Shown here one piece after another: positions 25,151 through 37,300 of a stretch of 64,000 bases of DNA. The position numbers and the translations under genes are program-made. The stretch comes from Conchocele bisecta (taxonomy: Eukaryota > Mollusca > Bivalvia > Lucinida > Thyasiridae), in contig CM055265.1 in assembly GCA_029237695.1 (NCBI GenBank), forward strand, positions 212,986,506 through 213,050,505. Reading direction: 5' to 3'. Position 1 is the stretch's first letter. Each line of letters starts with the position of its first letter. The notes under the pieces were generated by a model. That model worked only from the letters and a program-made list of their open reading frames with translations. It searched no databases and was not told the DNA's origin.

Positions 25151-25372
25151 TAATACTCCAATGTCATTTTCTTTTCTTTTTTCACATATTGCATATGTTG
25201 TTATTGATTGTCATTTTCTCGTAGTAGCATTATCGTAAATTTATAATCTGTGGTAAATTGGGGGATTATTGTTGTGGGGCCAGAATAGTACACGAGTAGA
25301 TCTGTGCAGTGATCACACGACAACAGGGGGTCTGCGTTTTATATACATCCATCATCGGCGTTGACGTGGAAA

Positions 25373-28300
25373 ATGGCGACGTTTACATTTTGTAGAGTAC
25401 TTTTGGTAGCTTGTGTTGCTGCTGTATCTGCACAGGACATGTGTCAGGCGATACACGGGGGAAAAGTTTATCCACAAGAGACTTGCGGACCCCAAACTGG
25501 TCAGAGGTCCCTTGGACACACAACACAATGGAGCCAAGCAATAAGTAAGCCGACTTGCAAAATTGTTGTTGTTGTTGAAATTCAGTCGCTTATTTTTTAG
25601 TTGATTTTTTTAGCTCGCCTGCACGATGTTCAGAAAGAGCTAATGGCATATTCCTGTAGCCTATTTCATCAACATTGCAAAGTATACTTATCTAGCAAAG
25701 TATACTTTAAGGGAGAAATTTTAAGTTTTAGGATAAAATTATTAATTTTTATTATGGTCGAGGCTCCAGTTTTCGAGGTAGTCAGAGTTTTCGGGGTATT
25801 CAAATATGTTGTAATTTATAGACATGTGTGCAGCTGCGATGTGCTTTACGTCAGGTGATTAAAATAAGCGTGACTTGACGTACATTATGTCATGTAAAAT
25901 GCTATCAAATCCAGTGTTTGGACTAAATACTGGTAATTTTTGTCATTTTAGGCATTTAGGTAATTTTTGTCATTTTAGGCATTTAGGTAATTTTATTCAC
26001 GAACCTACCTTGATTTTGTGCGTCCGCCATTAATCTGCTCTTTAATATTGTTAAAATCATAAACAATAGAAAAGTTTCAAGTTTTCTTTCACTGTGCCTC
26101 ACTCATCTGCGAGACATCAACAGCCAATGAAAACTCGGGACAAATCAGCAGATTTATTCACACTTTCGGAACATACCCCGAAAACACCAACCATAAGTCA
26201 AGATTCAAGATGGCTGACTCCTGTGTTGCTAAACGCGCTAACGAGGATTTTAATCTAACAACAATCTTATTTTGAAGGCAAGAAACATTGAAAGAAATGT
26301 TTAGCATTGGATTGAACTGACAAGTTAGCTCATATGGTATGCTTTTATAAAAATCGCTAGTTGATGAACTTGTTAATACCCCGAAAACTAGACCCACCAT
26401 CATATACTGAATTTATTACATTATCACAGCCATTTTGGCTGTGATAATGTAATAAATTCAGTATAATAATTCTGCATACATGTAGTTTTTATCATAAAAT
26501 ATATGCAGTCGTTTGTTCTATATGAAAAAATGCATTTTAGGAAAAATAAATGATTTCTCCCTCAAAGTTATTTCTCCCGCACGCAAAGTATACTTTTATA
26601 TAGTCTTTGCTAGAAAAGTATACTTTGCAAGCAATGTTGGTGAAATAGGCTACTTACTGGCGTCGTCATTGTCGTCGTTGGTGTCCACGAACTTAACGTT
26701 GGGGGGGGGGGGGGGGGGGGTGGGGGTGGGGGGGGGTAAATCGCTTATAACATATTTGTTCTTTTCATGGAACACCTTGGTATGTCATACATGCATTCCT
26801 CAGATGACCCTTTATCATGCTACATCAAATCCAGGGTGGCACGATTTACCCAAATCTTACCCAAATCTACCCAAATCTTCATGTAATTACTATATTTGTT
26901 AATAAATGATCATGCACAGGGAACGCCTTGATATGTCATAAATGCATTCATCTGATGATCCTCTATCATGCTGTAGCAAATCCACTGCCCATGACTTACC
27001 CCAAGGTCAAGGTCACAAGCTTAGTGCATTCATAAATTTAACGTTGGCGTCAATTTCTTATAACTCTAGCTGTTTCTCTACAGGGAACGCTTTGATATAA
27101 TTATGCTCTATCATGCTGTAACAAATCCATACAGTAACAAATTGGTCACCATGGCAATGATGATGTGGTCGGCTTGCGCCTATATTAAAACTTCACATCA
27201 GCACAAGCTTGATGGGTAGGGTCCACTTTTTGTTCATAAATTTTTGATTCGGAAATTTTCCGAACTTCAAGTAGGTCTCTCCCATCAGTGGCTGTTGATC
27301 CATAGGCTGTGACCTTTCCCGGTTCCTCTGAATGGTTTTTTTATGCCCCCGGTCTCGGTAGAACCGGAGGCATATAGTGTTTGGACTGTGTGTCCAGCAC
27401 ATTCAGGGGTCGACACTCACAGTGTCCCGGGATCCTGAGGATCCCTGTTTTGTAGGAGAAATCCCTGAATTTTCAAGAAAATCCCATTCAACATAATGTA
27501 ACAATAGGGATGTTCATGCTGCGGAATCCCTGGCCCAAAAGTTAGTGTCAAACCCTGACATTAAGAAGTTCGCCGGAGTTTCGAAATTTTGTTATAACTT
27601 CTATATCCCTTGAAGGATTGCTTAAATATTTCAACACAGTATACCTGTGGACAAATGCCACTCATCCATGCTGCCCTTAATATGACCTTGACCTTTTGAT
27701 CTTGACAACTTTGAACTTTTTCCCACATTAAGAAGTTCGCCAGAGTTTCTCAATTCTGTCAGAACTTGTATATTCCTTGAATACAGCATACTTGTCGAAA
27801 AATGCCACACATCCATGCTGCCCTTAATATGACCTTGACATTTTGACCTTGACAACTTTTAACTTACTCACACATTAATAAGTTTCTCATTTCTGTCACA
27901 ACTTCTATATCCCTTGCTGGATTACTTTAATATTTCAATACATCATACTTGTGGTCAAATGCCACACATCAACACTGCCCATAATATGACCTTCATAAAT
28001 GTGCTTGTGAATACTTAACAGTTTGGTTAATTAACTTTGCCACAGTTTCTCTCCAATCTGCCACCGGGGTCATTTGTGTGCCGACGGGCCACATTTCTTG
28101 TTTCAAATATGTCAGATAGTCGGTCGCGATTTGTCACGGAATGGAACACCTTTGTCCTTTTCCGGTGAACACAACCTGCAAATTTGTTGTTGTAGATTGA
28201 CGCACCTTAACAATAAAAAACGAATATTCCAAAAGATGGTACAGTTTAGAAAATACGACTTAACTTCATGGGACAAAATATACTGGAATCGGCGAATTTT

Positions 28301-31300
28301 TAAGAAAAACAATTTACGGTCGGTACTGTTTCACTACGGTCGGGTACTGGAAACATGACATTTTTTTGGCCTAATTAAATAACTTATTAATTTAATGATG
28401 ATTTGAATACAGTTTCTTAAAATTACACTTTGAAGCATATTTTATGTAGTAAAATATGTTACGATATTTGCGTATTTTGTAAACTGTCTGTTTCAGTCTC
28501 CAAGCCTGCTCCCAACTGGAACGGCACTGCTGTGGTGGACGGCGAGTTTAAACGTATCCATCTCTCTGACTACGCTGGCAAATATCTTGTATTCTTCTTT
28601 TATCCCATGGACTTGTAAGTAGAGTATTGGCACATTCTGTTTCAGGTCTGTAGCCTATTTCACCAACATTTCAAAGTATACTTATCTTTGTACACTTCAG
28701 GGAGGATTTTTCAAATTAAGGATGAATTTATTATTTTTAGCTCGCCTGCTTATGGCATACCCCCGGCGGCGTCGTCGCGTCGGCGTCGTCGCGTCGGCGT
28801 CGTCGGCGTCGTCGGCGGCGTCGTCGGCGGCGTCGGCGGCGTCGTCGGCGTCATCGGCGTCCACAAACTTAACATTGGGGTAAATGTCTTATAACTTCTG
28901 TTTCCTTTCATGGATCACCTTCTTATTTCATACATGCATTCCTCAGATGACCCTTTATCATGCTGTAGCAAATCCATGACCCACCACCCAACCCTTACCC
29001 CAAGGTCAAGGTCACAAACCTAGCACATTCATAAACTTAACGTTGGGGTAAATTTCTTATAACATCTGTTTCCTTTCATGGAACACCTTGATATTTCATA
29101 CATGCATTCCTCAGATGACCCTCTATCATGCTGTAGCAAATTCATGACCCACCACCCAACCCTTACCCCAAGATCACGGTCACAAACTTAGCACATTCAT
29201 AAACCTAACGTTGGGGTAAATGTCTTATAACATCTGTTTCCTTTCATGGAACACCTTGATATTTCATACATGCATTCCTCAGATGACCCTCTATTATGCT
29301 GTAGCAAATCCACGACCCACCACCCAACCCTTACCCCAAGGTCAAGGTCACAAACCTAGCATGTTTATAAACTTAACGTTGGGATAAATGTTGTGTAACT
29401 TATGTTTATTTACAGCGAATACCTTCATAATTTCATACATGCATTCATCTGATGATACTCTATTGTGCTACAGCAAATTCATGACCCACCCCTTTCGCCA
29501 AGGCCAAGGTCACAAACTTAGCACATTTATACATGCATTCCTCATGTGAATAGCTATCATGCTGTAGAAAATCACCAACTTAGTGTGTTCATAAACTTAA
29601 CGCTGGGTTAAATTTTGTTTTCCTTCTCTTTTCAGGGAGCGCATTAATATTTCATACATGCATTCATCTTAATATGCTATATTATGCTATAGCAAACCCA
29701 CGACCCACCTTGCACCACTGACCCCAATGTCAAGGTCCACCGCACGCCCCTTAACCCAAGGTCAAGTTATATAATATTCATGTTTTTTTATGCAACTGTG
29801 CCAACTTCTGACAACTCTTGTTTATTATTAGTATACTGAATTTATTACATTATCACAGCCATTTTGGCTGTGATAATGTAATACATTCAGTATAATAATT
29901 CTGCATACTTTTATATATCAAATATATGCAGTTGTTAGTTCTGTATGAAATAATGCATTTCGGGAAAAACAAATGATTACTCCCTCAAAGTATACTTAGC
30001 TAGATAAGTATGCTTAGCAATTTTGGTGAAATCGGCTACAGCAGTGGGTGATCCACGACAGGGTGCACTACCATTTGCTATGCCTTTCCTTTTGAAAGAC
30101 TAAAATTCCATCAATCAATAAATGAATAACCAACTGGGCGACACTCTGGACTTATTTTTTTATTTCTCATCAATAACATGGTTTAAATGTACTTCAGAAT
30201 CATTTCCAATGAAAATCACAACACAACAGCAGACTACAATTTTGTTTCCCAGATTCTAAGGGTTAAGTACCTCGTGTAATAATTGAGATCTGCAGCTTCT
30301 GTAACAGGTTAATACTTAATATTTGCTGAAAGCGGTAACAGCTGGTACAAAAATAGGTGTCGGTAGGTAGTTATTGATCTACAGGTGTTATATGTTACAG
30401 CAGACCTATAATTTTATGTATAGCAATGCTTCAACAAAGACACGTGTTGACGGACTGAGAGCCTGGCATATAATAATACATGTACTTACAGACAGCAAGA
30501 ATATCAATTTAGTATTCTCACACAAAAGAGATATTATTGTATTTGGGAGCATGTTGCATTCAAGACTATAACATATTTAATTAAGCTGGAAAAATTGCTC
30601 TGTACAGTCTACAATATTTGTAAAGTCAATAATACTAGTACCTCTCCTGTCACATTATTGAGACAACACATCGTTTTCAGCACGTTTGTCTGCCCAACAG
30701 AGATTATTGCGTTCCACGAACGTCTCGGAGAATTCAAGGCCATCGACACCGAGGTGGTTGGCTGCTCTGTCGACTCCCAGCACACGCATCTTGCTTGGTA
30801 AGTGCAGTAAGCAGATTCCAATATTATGATGGGAAATGTGCAAATCCTTGTGCTCTTATTGTAAATTAGAAATCATTTCAAATTTTCCAAAAAAAGTTAT
30901 TGTTCATGATAAATTAGCCTATATGTACTTGTTCCCGATTCTCGTATTTGGAAGGCTGCCTATAAATGTGCTAGTTTTTAGCATGACACTATAATAGGTG
31001 AATCAATGTTCCTATCTTAACCCTTTCATCCCTAAGTAACTGGAATGGATTTTAATTTGTCACAAAATGATTTTCAGACTAGTCCATTTATGAAAAGGGG
31101 GTGTTTTTGTTCTCGAAAATATGATAATTACTTGCAAAAAGTGCAGATCCAGATGAGACGGCTCGTCACGAGCCGGCTCATCTGGATCTACACGTTTTGC
31201 CAATACCACTATACAGGCCTGTGGTGTTGAAAAGGTTAAGTTGAACTGCATGTACATGTATTATTATTTTCTCACCAGGATAAATACTCCACGATCTAAG

Positions 31301-34300
31301 GGTGGTCTGGGCGAGTTGTCCTACCCGCTGCTCTCGGACCTGACTCACGAAATATCCAAGGCCTACGGTGTGTACCTGCAGGATCTAGGTCACACGCTCA
31401 GGTAACAGACAACCATTTTTGTCGAGCCCGCTTGCGGAAAGCGAGACATAGTGATCACAATGACGTCCGTCCGTGCATCCGTCCGAGCAACCAAGGCTGT
31501 AGAAGGGGCCATGGAGCGGAGCCTAACAAAAGAATCCTTTGATTTATTCCGTGTGGCCCCTTATTCTATTCATTACAAGGGGCCATCTCTTTGATCTAGA
31601 ACAATGGAAATGGCCCCTTCTTCACTATTGGTGGGCCGTCCGTTCGTCCGTCCATCCGTCCGGGCTAACATTGGTGGTTTAGGGGCTAGGGGGAGGAGCC
31701 TAAGACAATAGAATACAATATAGTTATTCCGTTAGCCCCTAAACCTATTGTAGTTTAGGGGCTATTCCTTTGATCTTTTAAACAACAAATAGCCCATAAA
31801 CCCAAAATGTTAGTCTGTCCGTCCGTCCGTCCGTCCGAAATCTGCGTTAAAGTTTTTAAAAATACAGTCAAACTTGTCTTAAGCAAGCGGCGATGGGAAA
31901 GTCCAAAATTGCTTGCTTAACACAGGTGGCCGACTTATAACTTGTTCCATATAGATTTATATGTACAATTAATGTACAGTCAAACTTGTCTTAAGTTCAT
32001 ATGTACATCATGATATCCAGTGTTTACTTTAATTTCGAATACTCATTTACTCATTGATCTAAGCGGCGCTTATGTCAATTAGAAATGCCAAACACAAAAT
32101 GCGTCTTTGTAAAAAAAAAAAAAATACTGGATAATGTGTAAATACAATATGCACAATATAATGGATTATCAAACGGAAAGTTTAATAATTTGATGGGTCA
32201 ATCGCGTGTTTGTTGTTACAAGATGTACCAGTTCGTCTGAAAACCACCAGTTTGTCTAGCGTATGTAGTTAGGCCACGGTCAGCATAGCTCGGCTCATAA
32301 CAGCAGTCCCCATGCCACGCTCGCTATAACTTGCACATTATGATGCATGCAAATGAATCCGTTTAAATTCACTTAAAATATCATTTATGAACTTGGATGT
32401 GCATAAATTCTGTATATTTAGTGAAAATACCAAACTGAATTATCATAAAAACGTTTACATCGATTGGAAAAAGTTGCAAAAGGATGAAACTACGTAGGTA
32501 CGAAATAGCCGAAATTGTCCGTGATATTTACAGACTTTTTCATGTTTTCTGACAATACAGTTAGCCATATTTGGTTGAAATAAACGCGTGTTTGCATGTG
32601 TTTGTTTGTCTGGTTGAGAGTATCCGGAGGGAGTTAACTATACCGGCATTTACTTATCAGCGATTGGCTGTACTGTATAAATAACTTGGCCACGAGAATA
32701 ACACATGTTTTGAACTGACAACTATAGTAGCCAAAAGCAATGTTTGGCCACAGGTGGAAGACTCGGACCTATGACACCGAAAAAATGCCTATTTAAAAAA
32801 ATCCCATTACCCCACCCACTTGGTCTCGTGCATTACCATCTTCTATAAAGAGAAGATGGTAATGTACGAGACCAAGTGTGGGTGGGGTAATGGGATTTTT
32901 TTAATAGGCATTTTTTTGGTGTCATATGTCCGAGTCTTCCACCTGTGTGTTTGGCTAGGGGAATTATTGAAACTATCGACCCTTGACTTTTATTGTCACA
33001 GCGGGTAGGCATGATTTTAGTGAATCGCATAATGATGTGATGAAAATTTGGTCAAACAATCGGGTGTCATAAAACAAATTGAAATGGTATTGTAAACAGT
33101 TTGGCAGGCCTGCAATTAGCGAGATTTAGGTCACTGGGTGGGAAATACCTGAACGAATTTGGTTCCAGCTTTTTTTTTTTAGAATTTCCGATATTTTCCA
33201 AGAATGGTCGCTAAAACGAGGATTTCGAGTCAAAATGGACGATTTTGCATGGCCGTTGGCCGCGTTAGACAGGTTCACGCTTAATACAGGTGCATTTTAG
33301 AGTAATTTTCATTGGGGGGAAATAAAATGGCCGCTTAACGGAGGGAGACGCTTAATACAGGTGGCCGTTAAATGCCATCAAATGCCACGGCGGGCTCGAC
33401 ATGCGGGCCGCGGCCATCTGGTTCTCAGTTGTCACTCTTTCTTTCCTTTCGGGGATTATGTGCAGGATCATATTTTATTCATATACACATGTACATACAA
33501 TCGATGTTCCGGATGACTTGTCGGTACCCATATACTGAAGCAGTGTGGGTAGTGTCTTGCTCAAGGACGCAACGCACGCCTCTGGTAAGGCTCACACCTA
33601 TGTTTGTCGGATCAACAGTCCGATGCTCTAGACCACTAGCGCACTCGCTCCACTACTGGTTCTGTTAAACTCTTTGACATTTGCTAGACGTGTTAGCATT
33701 GCAACTAAACAAACATGGCTAACAAATGTGAAATATTCCATTGACAAATAATTTTCATCATCATGATTTTGTGTGCTATTTGATCACGAGCTACACTGGT
33801 CACAAATCCCATAAGCCCCATTTCTGCATATCGGTCATGCTTTTAACAAGCGATATAGATCATTATGGGTCTGCAGACATGTGCTATTTAATCGGGAGCT
33901 GTACTGGTCACAAATCCCATCAGCCACATTTTTCCAGTCACAGCCACATATAAGTCTGTGACCACCGATACCTGTTTGCCATTCGGCAAATGTGGCTGTG
34001 AGTGGAGAAATGTGACTAGTGTAGATCCAGATCAACATGTGCATCCGCACTGTTCACAACTTGATTAATGAAGCACCTGGTATGCTTCTAACAAGCAATA
34101 TACATGTAGATCGTTACCTGGCTACAGGAGTGTGCTATTTGATCAGGGGCGACACTGGTCACAAATCCCATAAGCCCCATTTCTCCAGTGAAGTGATTGT
34201 GTCTGGAGAAATGAGGCTAATTGGCTTTGCGACCAGTGTAGATCCAGGTCAGCCAATGTATCCACGCAGTCTGATGAGGATCTGCACCGTTCAGTGCTTC

Positions 34301-37300
34301 ATAAACCCAATTTACCCAGTCACTGCCACATATCGGTCTGTAACCAACACATGTTTGCGACCAAGGGCTTACATTTCTGTAACTAACACATGCGTGTGAC
34401 CAAGAGTTTATGTTTTGTAACTAACACAATGTTTGCGACCAAGGGTTTGTGTTTCTGTAACCAACACATGTTTGCGACCAAGGTTTTGTGTTTCTGCAAC
34501 CAACACATGTTTGCGACCAAGGTTTTGTGTTTCTGCAACCAACACATGTTTGCGACCAAGGGTTTGTGATTCTGTAACTAACACATGTTTGCGACCAATG
34601 GTTTGTGTTTCTGTAAGTTTGTGTTTCTGTAAGTTTGTGTGTCTGTAACCATCACATGTTTGCGACCAAGGGTTTTTGTTTCTTGTAACTAAGACATGTT
34701 TGCGACCAAGGGTTTGTGTTTCTGTAACCAACACATGTTTGCGACCAAGAGTTTGTGATTCTGTAACCAACACACGTTTGCGACCAAGGGTTTGTGTTTC
34801 TGTAACCAACACGTGTATTGTTTGCGACCAAGGGTTTGTGTTTCTTTAACTAACACATGTATGCGACCAAGGCTTTGTGTTTCAGTAGTATATAAGAGTC
34901 ACAATGATACCACCATCACCTATGGAAGGTGCCAGCTACGCGCGGCACCTTCCACAGCATGATGGTATCATTTGTGACTTATATACTACTACCGCGAGAC
35001 CATATATTTATGACATGAGAAGATACACCCTATTAGAGATAAAAATCCCTATGTTATACTCAGTATATATATACAACATAATGGTTCTAGTTAAGTGTGC
35101 ATGGTTGAAGACAGGTAGTCACGAGAGATGTTTTCGCACCGGTATTTACGAATATTGCAAACATCACCGTGCATGGATGCGAAGAGGTTCCGTTTCACCT
35201 CGCCCATGTCGACATTGTGGGGTAGGGACCAAAGCCGAGTCACTGCTATGTCCACCATGTGGTGGCACTCAGGCTACTCATCGAATGGTTAACAAGGGAT
35301 TACGTTGCTCGCAAGTATTATCGTTTTAGTAATAATTCAAATCGGAAAGTCAGTTAGAAAGATAGAATCGATCTAATAAGTCACGGTGTTTCTACAGCAT
35401 TAAAACACTGTAAAAAACATTATCAAACTAATTTTATAAAATTGAACAGAAAAAACAAGTACCAATATAAAAGAGAAAATGGATAATACAATACAATTGG
35501 AATTGAAAGTTTTTAATGGCTGTGTTGAAGAAGTTTACGAAGAATACGGGGGTTATAATCCTGTATAGAAAGCGGATTTTTGGTCGAGGCTACCAAGATC
35601 TAGGCTACTTTTTTTAATTTTTTTTGATTTTTCTGAATTCTCGACTTCCAAAATTTGTGTCAAATTTATTTTATATTTTTTCCAAAATATTCTAGAGTAG
35701 CGAACGCCCAATTGAACATAGAAAAACGTAGTAGAATAGCAAAGCTACTTTGCAAAAATGGCAGTACAAGCTACTTTCCAAAGCATGGGAATTCGAACGG
35801 AAAAAGCTGTTTCCGGACACATTCTACTGGAGAACGCGCACGACAGCAATCTACTCCGGACATCTCTGGAGAGGACTACCTACTGGGGCACGAGGGTCGG
35901 ACACATTTGCAACCTCTTTCGGGGCTTCCACCCTTCGTCGACGACGTCTACATCTTCGGGTACCTTCGTCGCGAGGATTGTGTGGCGAGAGGTGGGCGCA
36001 TCTTCTGTACATCTGGGGAAAACGGATCTGCGAAGGAGGTGCTGCGTGCGGTTTCGATGGCTGTTCGAAAAAGCATGGGTAGAACTAGAATTGGCACGTC
36101 CATCGCGCAGACCATTTCTACCGGGGACAATGCGGGCGGTACGATTCGAGCAACAATTCGTCGGATCGAGCGAGACACCGGGTACGACGCGCGGAAGAGA
36201 TGGTCGGCGATCTACCCTTCCGCGGAGGTTGGTGGGTACTCGGACATTCCGATGGACGAGTTGCAAGAGAACCTTCCAGCACACGTACGCCAATTGCAAA
36301 CTTTTGGGTACGGGATCTACTCCATCGACTACACGCAAGATTTCTCCGGGGTACTAGATCGCGCGACTCTCGTTCGACACCTGCGACAACGAGGGATTTC
36401 GGGAGCAAGGGGAAATTGCGGATGCGATGCAGGACCCCGACACACCAACCATTCTCACCAACACTTCCACCGTCGGTAGGAACGTCTGCACTTGGATTCG
36501 CACCACCGACGACTACACCGTCCGCACCAAACTCTACAACAAAGTTGTCTCGAATTTCGAAGCCGGCGATATCCGGGAGCCGGTTGGTGGACATCTAGCA
36601 GCGTACGCGGATTACCCCTTCGAACATCTACGAAAGACATTCCAACACCCCGACGTGCAAAGCCGCGGTTGCACTCGCATCGAGATCTCTCTCTACGCGT
36701 GCCGGGGAAAGAAGCCCTCGACATCGACAGCAAAGGAAGTTCTAGGCGATGCTCTGGACTTGGTCTCTCCGAAGGAAGGTCTCTTTGTCGTACAACCTCA
36801 GCAAGACAATGGGAAAATCTGGCGAGTGTTCTAGATCGGTGGTCTAGTTTTCTAGCCGATCGTCCATCCCGGTCGATCTTCGTGGCTTGGTACGCGCACA
36901 CAGAAACCGGTAGAATCTCGGGATTCGAGTTCGGCCAACCCCAGCTAGGGTAGAGCAAGATTCTGTTTGGGAGCGCGCTGTCTGCTGGGCAATGGCGGAT
37001 TTTGGATTTCGTTCGTGTCCAATTTTCCGCGTGGATGTGCTAGTCTCCGACGAGAACGGTTGTGGAGATGGGTCCTCTGCGCTGCTACACGAAAGGGGAA
37101 GAAACACAAACCATTCTCTCCGCTAGCAAACATCCAACGCAAACGCATCCAGATGCACCGGACCCTCCATTCTGCTTCCCTCGAACCGAGTAGTCTCTTG
37201 GGTTTGGCGAAGGGAGATGCAGCCCGATCGGGAGAGAGACCTCGAAGTACCAGATCCGCGAGATCCCGGAAATTGCGGAGGAGAGGGAGATTTCCACGCT

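Noticed and set aside
34360..34878. CRISPR array
   Set aside because: Units are head-to-tail without unique spacers and the genome is animal.
35880..36338. Overlapping minus-strand frames across the Rep-like gene
   Set aside because: They are shadows in a GC-rich region; motif-bearing frames are on the plus strand.
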